A stretch of DNA of 64,000 nt from CAXBPY01 sp003455275 (GTDB taxonomy: Bacteria; Bacteroidota; Bacteroidia; Chitinophagales; UBA10324), in contig CAXBPY010000009.1 of NCBI GenBank assembly GCA_963977675.1, positions 1 through 64,000 of the forward strand, given 5' to 3'. Of the stretch, positions 18,020 to 26,271 are shown in pieces. The first letter of the stretch is position 1. Every line of letters starts with the position of its first letter. The position numbers were made by a program, and so were the translations under genes. A model generated the notes under the pieces. It searched no databases. It was given only the letters and a program-made list of their open reading frames with translations, and was not told the origin of the DNA.

Positions 18020-19300
18020 TTAATTCTGTTTCACAAATTTTTTCACCCGCTCATTTCCATTATCATCTTTTATTCTCAGGAAATAAATTCCATTGGAGAG
18101 ATAGCTTATATCAATAGTGGTTAGTGGCTGGAGGTTGGGGGTTGGAAGTTTCATTTCCCTTCCAAGAATATCTGAAATTGAAATTTCTGTATTTGCTAAC
18201 CACGAACCACTAACCACTAGCCACCCACTCGTTGGATTGGGATAAACAGAAAAATTATTTTCATCATTCAAATTATCATCAGTTGAATTGTAGGTGGGAT
18301 CAATGTTCCAGCCGATGTCTTTTAAAATGGCAAGAGTGATTGGTCCCGGATTGTGGTTACTGCTATGAGAAGATGCGAAAGGAGTCATCAATTCATTCGG
18401 ATTTCCAACAGGATAACTTGCTTCATTCAAATGAACCATGCTGCTTCCGAGAGCAAATGTTGCCGGAGCATAAATGCGAGGAAACTGATTGCCTGCGAAA
18501 CTGATCCCGTTTGTGCCGCTCCAATAAATTCCGTTGCTCGTAAATTCTGAAGCAAGTGTGTCTGATGGATTCGGGAAAGTGGTGAGCAGTGTTGTGTCTG
18601 CATTAATCAGGTAATGATCAAACACCCCGGGAAAAGTATCGAGTTGGGGCCAGGCAAACGAAGTGGTGAGTGGATAGAAATCTGATGCCAGCAGCATTCC
18701 AAGCGAACCCAATCCATTTGAAGTGTCAACTTTGCTAAGCCCAATGAAACCCAGACCGTGACCCAATTCATGCAACGCGACAGAAACGAAATCATATTTT
18801 CCTGCAGGACAATTTCCATCTGTTCCATAATACCAATTGGCAGATGCATTCAGATACATGTCCACATCATACTCTCCCGGATTGAGTTCTGTTCCTGCTA
18901 ATTGGTTGGCGAGCGAAGTTGGATACCACACATCGTTCACTAATGCTCCGCTGAAATTTTTTCTGCCATTTGGGAAAGTGATTCCGAGCAAGCCGGTATT
19001 TCCCATCGGGATAAAAATTGCATTCACTTTCACATGCTGTGTTCCATTCAGAATAGATTCCCAAATTGACATCGCATAAGCATACGCATCGTGCGCCTGC
19101 GTAGTAAATGCCTGATAGTTTACATCAATTGTAAGACCACGAGACCCGCGCCCAAAATTTTCAGGCGGAGGAATTTTTCCATATTCATCTATTCCATTCC
19201 CATAACAAGCAATTTTCCATTGAGGCGAACAATTGTTTTGAGCAAAAACATTTTTAGAAAACGAAATCACAATCACCAAAACGCAGAACAAATATTTCAT
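18020..19300 (-). CDS. Secreted HExxH protein with T9SS type A sorting domain
   Basis: 426 residues from the ATG at 19300, which begins a signal peptide (KYLFCVLVIVISF, cleavage near VFAQ). The zinc motif HELGHGLGFIG lies at 177-187 (H177, E178, H181); the metzincin third ligand expected at position 11 is Gly187, so this is not a canonical metzincin. ILKDIGWNID near 345 matches the LxDIGW strand found in related M10-like proteins. The C-terminal 75 residues are a T9SS type A domain (VYPNPTSG to VKKFVKQN). That domain contains two stretches encoded by 7-base repeat tracts (WLVVSGSWLANTE and LPTPNLQPLTT). Probably a surface or released protease, activity unproven. Confidence 0.82.
   Translation of the reverse strand: MKYLFCVLVIVISFSKNVFAQNNCSPQWKIACYGNGIDEYGKIPPPENFGRGSRGLTIDVNYQAFTTQAHDAYAYAMSIWESILNGTQHVKVNAIFIPMGNTGLLGITFPNGRKNFSGALVNDVWYPTSLANQLAGTELNPGEYDVDMYLNASANWYYGTDGNCPAGKYDFVSVALHELGHGLGFIGLSKVDTSNGLGSLGMLLASDFYPLTTSFAWPQLDTFPGVFDHYLINADTTLLTTFPNPSDTLASEFTSNGIYWSGTNGISFAGNQFPRIYAPATFALGSSMVHLNEASYPVGNPNELMTPFASSHSSNHNPGPITLAILKDIGWNIDPTYNSTDDNLNDENNFSVYPNPTSGWLVVSGSWLANTEISISDILGREMKLPTPNLQPLTTIDISYLSNGIYFLRIKDDNGNERVKKFVKQN
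18114..18148. repeat. Five degenerate 7-base repeats within the sorting domain of a protease gene
   Basis: Plus-strand units ATAGTGG, TTAGTGG, CTGGAGG, TTGGGGG, TTGGAAG, in frame with the minus-strand gene, where they encode PNLQPLTT. One of two such tracts in this gene. Confidence 0.75.
18198..18225. repeat. Four 7-base repeats (AACCACT type) in the same protease gene
   Basis: Plus-strand units AACCACG, AACCACT, AACCACT, AGCCACC; on the coding strand TAGTGGT units encode WLVVSGSWL inside the T9SS domain. The translation inserts between the NPTSG turn and the ISDILGRE strand, where these domains normally have a short loop. Confidence 0.8.
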
Positions 19301-19374
19301 GATGAATAAAATTTTGAGCAATATAAAATGTGTTCCTTTTCAAATACAGTTTAGTTTTTTAGGCGAAACCGAAA

Positions 19375-19390
19375 TCCCGCATGAGCGGGA
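19375..19390. repeat. Small palindrome TCCCGC-ATGA-GCGGGA
   Basis: Perfect 6-bp stem with 4-base loop between two divergent genes, directly followed by a 7-base repeat tract. Not placed to act as a terminator for either neighbour. Possibly a dispersed palindrome like that in aroC. Confidence 0.6.
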
Positions 19391-19416
19391 CACTTTTCAC
19401 CTTTGACTTTTCACCT
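19391..19416. repeat. 7-base repeat tract upstream of the double ligase gene
   Basis: Read on the minus strand, units GGTGAAA, AGTCAAA, GGTGAAA and a partial AGTG, the same unit type as the tract at 4989-5037. Confidence 0.75.
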
Positions 19417-19473
19417 AAAGAATATCCACAGCGGAACTTGAATACACTTTCTGAGGTTACTTCTTCGTTCAAA

Positions 19474-19481
19474 TACTTTTG
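19474..19481 (+). promoter_or_regulatory. Candidate -7 element TACTTTTG for the double ligase gene
   Basis: Exact match to the Bacteroidota -7 consensus TAnnTTTG, with a weak TTTC-like -33 about 22 bases upstream. It ends 6 bases before ATG 19488, so the transcript would start at or next to the start codon, giving a nearly leaderless mRNA. This favours ATG 19488 over the in-frame TTG at 19479. Confidence 0.4.
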
Positions 19482-19487
19482 AGCACA

Positions 19488-22181
19488 ATGAGCAAAATAA
19501 GAGTCGGAATATTTTTTGGCGGCAGTTCGCGTGAGCGTGAAATTTCTTTTGCAGGTGGTAGAACAGTGTATGACAATTTGAATAAAACCCTCTTCGAACC
19601 TGTTCCCATTTTTGTTGACTCGTTTCACAATTTCATTCTGCTTGATTGGCAGTTCATTTACAAGGGAAGCATTCGCGATTTCTATCCTCCGGTTTCTGCG
19701 CTGCCAAATACGAAGCATGCTTTTCAGGTTTACATCGAATCATTAGGAAATCTTTCTGCAGAAAAACAGAATGAAATTATTTCTCAGGTCGGAAAAAAAA
19801 TTCTTCCGCATGAGTTGAGTTCGATAATGGATTTTGCCTTTCTCGCTTTGCATGGTTCGTATGCCGAGGATGGAAGCATTCAGGGATTGCTCGATTTTCA
19901 TCACATACCTTATTCGGGTTCAGGTGTTCTGCCTTCTGCAATTGGCATCAACAAAGCGTTTCAGAAGCGTATGATGAATGAGGGTGGTTTCACGCCGACT
20001 AAATTCAAAACCATTACTCGCAAAGAGTGGTTGAATGGCGATAAAAATTCTCTTATAAAAAATTCTGTTGATTCTATTGGAGTTCCGCTTGTTGTAAGAC
20101 CAGCCAATCAAGGCTCGTCAATTGGAGTTTCTATTATTCATGAAAATGATTCGGAGAAAATCAAAAGTGCAATTGAGCGCGCTTTCTTTTTCCATGAATG
20201 GAAAGCTGATGAGTGGAAGAAAAAAACCAAAGAAGAAAAAATTTCTCATCTCGCTCACCTGTGTGACATACGAGAAAGTGTTGGCTTGCCTGTTCTTGTT
20301 GGGGACAAAAAATATTTTCACCCAGAAGAATTATTTGAACTGTTTGAATCGTTATCTCAAAAAAATATTTCATCTCTCACACTTGAGGCAGAAGATGCAG
20401 AAGTGGAAATTCTTCTCGAAGAATTTATTGAAGGAAAGGAATTCAGTTGCATTGTACTTGCTGATGAAAATGGGAATCCGGTTGCGCTTCCTCCGACTGA
20501 AATAGTGAAAGGAAAAGAAGTGTTCGATTACCGTTCAAAATATCTCGCAGGGCTTTCTAGAAAAATTACTCCGATACAAATTCCAGACGAACAGATTGAA
20601 GCGATTCGAAACGAGTGCGAAAAACTTTTTTCGTTCTTCAGTTTTCATGTGTATGCCCGCATTGACGGATTCATTCGCAAGGATGGAAAAATTATTCTCA
20701 ATGATCCGAATACTACAAGCGGAATGTTGCCTTCATCTTTTTTCTTTCATCAGGCAGCAGAGATTGGATTGAATCCTTCGCAGTTTCTCACTTACATCAT
20801 TCACACAAGTATTCGTGAGCGAATGCGCACCACAGTGCGACCATCACTTTACTCTTCATTGCTCGCGCAAATAAATTCTTCTCTCGAACAATCACTGACA
20901 GCGCAAAAGAGCAAACGAAAAATTGCTGTGATACTCGGCGGCTACTCAACTGAGCGGCACATCAGCGTGGAGAGTGGGAGAAATATTTATGAAAAACTTG
21001 CGAGCAGCGATAAGTATGAACCGATTCCTGTTTTTCTTTTTGGCAATGATGAACAACATGAATTATATCAAATTCCAATTAATCTTTTGCTGAAGGATAA
21101 TGCCGATGACATTCGTGAAAAAATTCTTCACTTCAGTTTTCATCCGGTGATTGAAAAAATAAAGAAGCGCTGCTCGAACATCACTTCAAAATTTTCTTCG
21201 AAAAATTATCTCTTCACTCCAAGGAAAATTTCTTACAACGAACTTCCAGAAATTGTGGAAGGTGTTTTTATCGCCCTGCATGGTCGTCCGGGAGAAGATG
21301 GAAGTGTGCAATCACAATTGGAGAAAGTTAGTTTGCCTTACAATGGCAGCGGAGTTACTTCCTCTCAAATCACCATCAATAAATTCAACACGAATCAACT
21401 GCTGTTGCAAAATGGTTTTCATGAAGCGCAACAAACTCTTGTTCAGAAAAAGGACTGGAAACACAGTGAAGAAAATTTTCTCTCTAACATTTTATTGAAA
21501 CACAAACTCCCGCTCATAGCAAAACCGGTGGATGATGGATGCAGCAGCGCTGTGAAAAAAATTAAAACACGCGAAGAGCTTGCTTCTTTTTCAAGATTGA
21601 TGTTTCGTGAAGAAGAATTGCTGAATGAAAAAGATGCAGCAGCTCTGAAACTAAAACCGAAGGAAGAATTTCCGCGCAAGCAGCAATACTTGGTGGAAGA
21701 TTTGATTTCATCTGAGAAAGCAAATCACTTTTTAGAAATCACTTGTGGAATGCTCACTCATTTAAATGAAGATGGAAGCATTCGCTACGAAGTGTTTGAA
21801 CCAAGTGAAACGCTTGCAGGCGCTGATGTGCTTTCACTTGAAGAAAAATTTCTAGCCGGTGAAGGTCAAAACATAACACCTGCACGCTTTGCAAAATCAA
21901 AAAATGATTACGAAGCAATTGCCTCGCAAGTGAAAAAAGATTTGGAGCGCGCAGCACGATTACTGAATGTGCGCGGCTACTGCCGCATTGATGCATTCGT
22001 TCGCATTTACGAAAACAACAAAGCAGAAACTGTGATCATCGAAGTGAATTCACTTCCGGGAATGACACCTGCAACCTGCATTTTTCATCAGGCGGCAATC
22101 AATCATTACAAGCCGTACGAATTCATTGATAAAATTTTAGAATTTAGCCGCCAGAACCAAAAGCAACACCAGCCGGCATAA
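19488..22181 (+). CDS. Tandem double D-alanine--D-alanine ligase (two ATP-grasp ligase units in one chain)
   Basis: 897 residues, nearly three times a normal Ddl (about 310-370). Two complete ligase units: half 1 at about 1-440, half 2 at about 476-886, joined by a Ser/Gln-rich linker. Using E. coli DdlB numbering, both halves keep E15 (E16, E489), H63 (H122, H598), K97 (K156, K632), E180 (E311, E737), K215 (K351, K787), R255/D257 (R391/D393, R833/D835) and N272 (N408, N854). Half 1 differs at K144 (R204) and E270 (D406) but keeps S150 and Y216 (S210, Y352). Half 2 keeps K144 and E270 (K679, E852) but has Cys685 for S150 and Phe788 for Y216. Normal role: D-Ala-D-Ala for peptidoglycan. The adjacent PASTA gene matches the usual Bacteroidota ddl neighbourhood, so this may be the cell's main ligase. 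Start chosen at ATG 19488. Confidence 0.9.
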   Translation: MSKIRVGIFFGGSSREREISFAGGRTVYDNLNKTLFEPVPIFVDSFHNFILLDWQFIYKGSIRDFYPPVSALPNTKHAFQVYIESLGNLSAEKQNEIISQVGKKILPHELSSIMDFAFLALHGSYAEDGSIQGLLDFHHIPYSGSGVLPSAIGINKAFQKRMMNEGGFTPTKFKTITRKEWLNGDKNSLIKNSVDSIGVPLVVRPANQGSSIGVSIIHENDSEKIKSAIERAFFFHEWKADEWKKKTKEEKISHLAHLCDIRESVGLPVLVGDKKYFHPEELFELFESLSQKNISSLTLEAEDAEVEILLEEFIEGKEFSCIVLADENGNPVALPPTEIVKGKEVFDYRSKYLAGLSRKITPIQIPDEQIEAIRNECEKLFSFFSFHVYARIDGFIRKDGKIILNDPNTTSGMLPSSFFFHQAAEIGLNPSQFLTYIIHTSIRERMRTTVRPSLYSSLLAQINSSLEQSLTAQKSKRKIAVILGGYSTERHISVESGRNIYEKLASSDKYEPIPVFLFGNDEQHELYQIPINLLLKDNADDIREKILHFSFHPVIEKIKKRCSNITSKFSSKNYLFTPRKISYNELPEIVEGVFIALHGRPGEDGSVQSQLEKVSLPYNGSGVTSSQITINKFNTNQLLLQNGFHEAQQTLVQKKDWKHSEENFLSNILLKHKLPLIAKPVDDGCSSAVKKIKTREELASFSRLMFREEELLNEKDAAALKLKPKEEFPRKQQYLVEDLISSEKANHFLEITCGMLTHLNEDGSIRYEVFEPSETLAGADVLSLEEKFLAGEGQNITPARFAKSKNDYEAIASQVKKDLERAARLLNVRGYCRIDAFVRIYENNKAETVIIEVNSLPGMTPATCIFHQAAINHYKPYEFIDKILEFSRQNQKQHQPA

Positions 22182-22186
22182 TTACC

Positions 22187-22984
22187 ATGTGGCAATTCCT
22201 CAAGAGCAGAATTTTTCTTTATAATATACTTGGCATTATTGCAGCCTACTTCATCGTGTTTTGGCTCACAACTTCGCTGTTGAATAGTTACACACGACAC
22301 GGCGAAACCATTACGGTGCCTGACATCCGCGGGCTCTCAATTGAAAAGGCAAAACAAATTTTATCAGAACGCAATTTAGATTTTGCCGTTGCTGATTCTT
22401 CATTCAGCGACAAGAAACCAAAACTTGCCGTGCTTGATCAAAGTCCGATGCCAAATGAAAAAGTGAAAGAAGGAAGAACAATCTATCTCACGCTCAATTC
22501 GGTGATTCCTCCGCAAGTGAAAATGCCTGATCTCACCGACAACTCGCTCAAACAAGCGCAAATGGTTTTAGAAAATGTTGGACTTCGTGTCGGGCAATTG
22601 ATTTACAAACCTGACCTCGCACAGAATGTGGTGCTCGACTGGATGAACAAAGGAAAAAAAATCCCGGTGGGACAAAATATAAAGAAAGGAAGTACGATTG
22701 ATTTAATTCTTGGTGACGGGTTAGGAAATACCGAAGTGGATGTGCCTGAACTGATTGGTCACTCACTTCGCGAAGTGCGCTTCATACTTGATGCCTCTTC
22801 ACTCAACCTTGGCGCCGTAATCGCTGACAATACTGTTCGTGGTGATTCGCTCGATGCAGTTGTATATAAACAAATGCCTTCTCCTGATGATGTAGATAAC
22901 AAATTAAACCTCGGAGAAGCAGTGGATGTATATATTACAAAGGATCAGTCAAAAGTTATATCAGGAGGAAATGATGATCAGTAA
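22187..22984 (+). CDS. Membrane-anchored PASTA-domain protein
   Basis: 265 residues: short cytoplasmic N-terminus, one transmembrane helix (about 10-32), then three PASTA repeats facing the periplasm (about 43-107 with VPDIRGLSIEKAKQIL; 112-182 with MPDLTDNSLKQAQMVL; 187-258 with VPELIGHSLREVRFIL). PASTA repeats bind peptidoglycan or muropeptides in kinases and PBPs; here there is no kinase or transpeptidase domain. It starts 5 bases after the double ligase and is almost certainly co-transcribed, suggesting a shared role in cell-wall synthesis. It converges on dapA. Confidence 0.9.
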   Translation: MWQFLKSRIFLYNILGIIAAYFIVFWLTTSLLNSYTRHGETITVPDIRGLSIEKAKQILSERNLDFAVADSSFSDKKPKLAVLDQSPMPNEKVKEGRTIYLTLNSVIPPQVKMPDLTDNSLKQAQMVLENVGLRVGQLIYKPDLAQNVVLDWMNKGKKIPVGQNIKKGSTIDLILGDGLGNTEVDVPELIGHSLREVRFILDASSLNLGAVIADNTVRGDSLDAVVYKQMPSPDDVDNKLNLGEAVDVYITKDQSKVISGGNDDQ

Positions 22985-22986
22985 AT

Positions 22987-23868
22987 CTATTGATTCCCTT
23001 TAATTGCGTTTGCAATTTTTTCCCTTAACGCTTCACTTACCCGGCTAAGGGGCATTCGCACATGAGCTTCGCATAAATTCATTTGAGATAAAAACTCTTT
23101 CACACCGGCCGGGCTGCTTTCAGCAAACATCATTTCAATTTTATCAAGTAGAAAATAATGATCCTTCGTGGCGATTGAAAATTTCCCTGATAAAGCTGCG
23201 CGAATCATGCGCGAAGTTTCCTTCGGATAAGCATTAGCGACTACACTGATTACACCATCCATCCCGAATGAAATTCCAGGAATGCTTAAAGGATCATCAC
23301 CTGAGATTACAAGAAAATTTTTCGGGCGGTGCTGAACAATATGCATCATTTGCTGCAAGTTTCCTGACGCTTCCTTAATCCCGATAATTTTTTCTGAATC
23401 ATTAGCAAGCCGCAATGTTGTTTCTGCAGTCATGTTACTCATGGTTCTTGTAGGAACATTATAGAGAATCACCGGCAATGGGCTGTTCGATGCAACTGCC
23501 ATGAAGTGCTGGTAGATACCTTCCTGCGATGGTTTATTGTAGTACGGACTTACTGAAAGAATCGCATCATATCCTTCGAGATTGAAGGTTGTGAGTTCGC
23601 TGATGACATGATTTGTGTTATTTCCACCAACACCGGCAACTAAAGATACTTTCCCTTTTACACGATTCTTTATGAAATTAAAAATCTCCTGCTTTTCATC
23701 CTTATCAAGGGTAACTGACTCGCCGGTTGTACCAAGTACTACAATGTATTCGCACTTGCATCGGACTATATGATCTACAACTTTTCCCAGTGCATTAAAG
23801 TTAATTCGGTAGTCAGCGAAGAATGGAGTGACGATAGCCACGCCCGTTCCTCTCAATTGTGAAAGCAT
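22987..23868 (-). CDS. dapA: 4-hydroxy-tetrahydrodipicolinate synthase
   Basis: Condenses pyruvate with L-aspartate semialdehyde in the lysine/diaminopimelate pathway. 293 residues, TIM-barrel family: GTTGES (substrate Thr pair), VSPYYNKP, the catalytic Tyr and Arg in LYNVPTRT, and the Schiff-base Lys in GIKEASGN. DapA supplies meso-DAP to peptidoglycan, matching the neighbouring ligase and PASTA genes, although it is on the opposite strand, ending 2 bases from the PASTA gene. Confidence 0.96.
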   Translation of the reverse strand: MLSQLRGTGVAIVTPFFADYRINFNALGKVVDHIVRCKCEYIVVLGTTGESVTLDKDEKQEIFNFIKNRVKGKVSLVAGVGGNNTNHVISELTTFNLEGYDAILSVSPYYNKPSQEGIYQHFMAVASNSPLPVILYNVPTRTMSNMTAETTLRLANDSEKIIGIKEASGNLQQMMHIVQHRPKNFLVISGDDPLSIPGISFGMDGVISVVANAYPKETSRMIRAALSGKFSIATKDHYFLLDKIEMMFAESSPAGVKEFLSQMNLCEAHVRMPLSRVSEALREKIANAIKGNQ

Positions 23869-23879
23869 AAAAAAAAATT

Positions 23880-24401
23880 TTAGACGATGTGTAAATAGTG
23901 CTTCACCTGTTCAGTGAATTTTGGAAGATTGTTTTTCCCCTTAAGGTCAATCATGAAATCGTAACAGAATAATTTATTAGGATTATAAAGCCCAATGCGA
24001 TAGGAAGCATTGGAAAGAGCAGATATATATTCAAGAGGCAGATTCTCTGAAACACTTACATTAATCAGTATGTCAAATTTTTTTTCTATGAATTCTTTAA
24101 CCAAAATTCCATTAGGTTCAAGATACCAGTTCAGGCTTTTTTGATTGAAATATGGAAAGTTAAAGTTGATGGCAGGTCGGGGGAAATTATAAAATCCGAA
24201 CATTGAAATTTTTTTCTTAGTGCCACGAAGTGAATCTGCAAACTGATTTACCACAGCAGTTTGATCGGTGTCAGTTGCATCGAATATGATTCCAATTTCT
24301 TTTGCTTCTTCAAATTTCACAATCTGACGAGGAGGCTTATGAAATTTGAGTTCCTTATTCAGGAAGTAATAGTGAAACCATTTTTTTATTTTCCGAATCA
24401 T
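23880..24401 (-). CDS. Uncharacterised conserved protein (DUF6913-like)
   Basis: 173 residues, no signal peptide. It has a basic N-terminus (IRKIKKWFHYYFLNKELKF) followed by an alpha/beta domain (EIGIIFDATDTDQTAVVNQFADSL, KKKISMFGFYNFPRP, FDILINVSVSENLPLEYISALS, RIGLYNPNKLFCYDFMIDL). Proteins of this type are conserved near dapA in Bacteroidota; the DUF number is from memory and no function is known to me. It is 11 bases upstream of dapA, 19 bases downstream of accA, probably in one transcript. Confidence 0.75.
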   Translation of the reverse strand: MIRKIKKWFHYYFLNKELKFHKPPRQIVKFEEAKEIGIIFDATDTDQTAVVNQFADSLRGTKKKISMFGFYNFPRPAINFNFPYFNQKSLNWYLEPNGILVKEFIEKKFDILINVSVSENLPLEYISALSNASYRIGLYNPNKLFCYDFMIDLKGKNNLPKFTEQVKHYLHIV

Positions 24402-24420
24402 TGTGAAATGGTTTAATCAG

Positions 24421-25371
24421 TTAATCATTAAAGACTCCCATTGAAGAAAATTTTTCAATTCGTTTTTCAATCCTTTCTTCGGGTGTAAACTTAGCAAGCG
24501 AGGTGAGGTGTTTCACTATTTCTTTTTTCAAAACAGAAGCCATCTCGTCTGCATTTGTGTGCGCGCCTCCAACAGGCTCCGGAATTATTCCGTCGATGAG
24601 CTTAAACTTATGCATATTCTCTGCGGTAAGTTTTAATTCATCAGCAGCGGTTTCCTTGTATTCCCAACTATGCCAGAGTATAGATGAACAAGATTCGGGA
24701 GAGATTACGGAATACCATGTATTCTCTAACATTAAAACTTTATCGCCGATACCAATTCCCAATGCGCCGCCGGAAGCTCCCTCGCCTATAATTATGCAGA
24801 CAACCGGAACCCTTAGCGTTGTCATCTCCATCAGATTCTTGGCAATAGCTTCACCTTGTCCGCGCTCCTCAGCCTCCAATCCGGGATATGCTCCTGGGGT
24901 ATCAATTAATGTGACAATGGGAATTTCAAATTTCTCTGCAAGTTTCATCAAACGAAGCGCCTTACGATAACCTTCAGGGTTTGCCATTCCGAAATTCCGA
25001 TATTGCCTTTGCTTGGTGTTCTCTCCTTTTTGCTGACCAATAAACATTACCGACATTCCATCAATCTCGCCGATTCCGCCGACCATTGCATGATCATCAG
25101 CAATGTTTCGGTCACCGTGCAGTTCAATAAATCTTGAGCAAATTTTACTAATGTAAAAAAGTGTATATGGTCTTTCAGGGTGACGGCTAAGTTGTACACG
25201 CTGCCAGCCGGTAAGCGAGTTATATATATTCCTTTTTGCCTCCTGAATCTTTTCTTCAATCTCAGAAACTGCAGAGGTCATATCAACTTTTCCGCCCTCG
25301 CCTATTTTGCGCAACTTATCAAGTTGCTCGTTCAACTCTTCAATGGGTTTTTCAAAATCTAGATAAGTCAT
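24421..25371 (-). CDS. accA: Acetyl-CoA carboxylase carboxyltransferase subunit alpha
   Basis: With AccD transfers the carboxyl group from biotin-BCCP to acetyl-CoA, the committing step of fatty acid synthesis. 316 residues: an N-terminal helical region (LNEQLDKLRKIGE), then the crotonase-like carboxyltransferase fold with ELHGDRN, FGMANPEGYRKALRLMKLAEKF, DTPGAYPGLEAEERGQGEAIA, GEGASGGALGIGIGD and SVISPESCSSILW. Length and motifs match the family. AccD is not in this window. Confidence 0.96.
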   Translation of the reverse strand: MTYLDFEKPIEELNEQLDKLRKIGEGGKVDMTSAVSEIEEKIQEAKRNIYNSLTGWQRVQLSRHPERPYTLFYISKICSRFIELHGDRNIADDHAMVGGIGEIDGMSVMFIGQQKGENTKQRQYRNFGMANPEGYRKALRLMKLAEKFEIPIVTLIDTPGAYPGLEAEERGQGEAIAKNLMEMTTLRVPVVCIIIGEGASGGALGIGIGDKVLMLENTWYSVISPESCSSILWHSWEYKETAADELKLTAENMHKFKLIDGIIPEPVGGAHTNADEMASVLKKEIVKHLTSLAKFTPEERIEKRIEKFSSMGVFND

Positions 25372-25413
25372 CAGGTGTTTTTTGGTAGGTGAACAAACCT
25401 AATCAGTTTTATG

Positions 25414-25449
25414 ATAAAAAAAACGCCCCAACCATTTCTGGTCAGGGCG
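25414..25449 (-). terminator. Rho-independent terminator of the transaldolase gene
   Basis: Stem CGCCC/GGGCG extended by ACCA/TGGT around a TTTC loop, with a run of A on the plus strand at 25414-25423 that reads as a U-run on the minus strand. Lies just after the transaldolase stop. Confidence 0.8.
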
Positions 25450-25469
25450 GGATAAAGCTTTAACTATGG

Positions 25470-26156
25470 CTACTTAGTTTCAAGCTTTAATTTTTGACTT
25501 TCATTTTGAGACTTATTATAATCTGCTAAGAATTTTTCTAATCCAATATCAGTAAGCGGATGCTTTAGCAATCCCAGGATTGAATCAAGCGGACATGTTA
25601 CAACATTTGCTCCGACCTCGGCACAGCGTACAATATGTAATGAACTGCGAACAGAAGCGGCAAGAACCAGTGTCTGAAATCCATGCAATCCATATATCTG
25701 AGCAATCTGACTTATTAATTGTATTCCATCCCAGTTGCTATCATCAATTCTTCCAAGGAATGGGGAAACATAAGTGGCGCCTGCCTTGGCGGCCAGTATT
25801 GCCTGTCCAGCTGAAAACACCAAAGTGCAGTTGGTTTTTATTCCCTGGTCAGAAAGATATTTCAATGCTTTAACCCCATCTCTTATCATAGGAACTTTCA
25901 CAACGATATTCGGATGAAGGGCAGCAAGTTTTTTTCCTTCGGCTATTATTCCTTTGTAATCAGTGGATATTACTTCTGCACTTACATCTGATTTTACAAT
26001 CTCGCAGATCTTGATATAGTGTTCGAGGATATTTTCCTCACCTCTGATTCCTTCCTTTGCCATAAGTGAAGGATTGGTGGTAACACCATCGAGTATCCCC
26101 AAGTCTTTTGCCTCCTTTATTTGAGCAATGTTTGCGGTATCAATAAAAAATTTCAT
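25470..26156 (-). CDS. Small transaldolase / fructose-6-phosphate aldolase family
   Basis: 228 residues, class I aldolase of the short transaldolase group (MipB/TalC/FSA-like). Starts KFFIDTANIAQI; DGVTTNPSLMAKEG, the Schiff-base Lys in VVKVPMI, TNCTLVFSAGQA, and SPFLGRIDD all match. In Bacteroidota such proteins usually act as transaldolase in the pentose phosphate pathway; sequence alone does not separate that from fructose-6-phosphate aldolase. The SRP RNA gene lies immediately upstream on the same strand (its 3' end is 17 bases before the start), so some transaldolase mRNA could come from the ffs promoter. Confidence 0.92.
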   Translation of the reverse strand: MKFFIDTANIAQIKEAKDLGILDGVTTNPSLMAKEGIRGEENILEHYIKICEIVKSDVSAEVISTDYKGIIAEGKKLAALHPNIVVKVPMIRDGVKALKYLSDQGIKTNCTLVFSAGQAILAAKAGATYVSPFLGRIDDSNWDGIQLISQIAQIYGLHGFQTLVLAASVRSSLHIVRCAEVGANVVTCPLDSILGLLKHPLTDIGLEKFLADYNKSQNESQKLKLETK

Positions 26157-26172
26157 GGTGTTATTTAAAAAA

Positions 26173-26267
26173 GGGCAAGTTCCTACATCGCACCGCTACA
26201 ACCGCTTATCCTTGCTGCCTTCCGACCCTGGGGAAGTTCACAGGAGCTGGTCGTATAGGGCTTGCCC
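26173..26267 (-). ncRNA. ffs: Signal recognition particle RNA (small bacterial type)
   Basis: On the minus strand, 95 bases closed by GGGCTTG...CAAG(T)CCC-type end pairing (7 bp, 26261-26267 with 26173-26179). The apical domain carries the diagnostic CCAGGGTCGGAAGGCAGCA, containing the GGAA tetraloop and the Ffh-binding asymmetric loop, and the opposite arm GGATAAGCGG. This is the hairpin RNA of the Ffh particle that targets nascent membrane proteins. A matching promoter lies 5 bases upstream. Confidence 0.95.
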
Positions 26268-26271
26268 GCGG

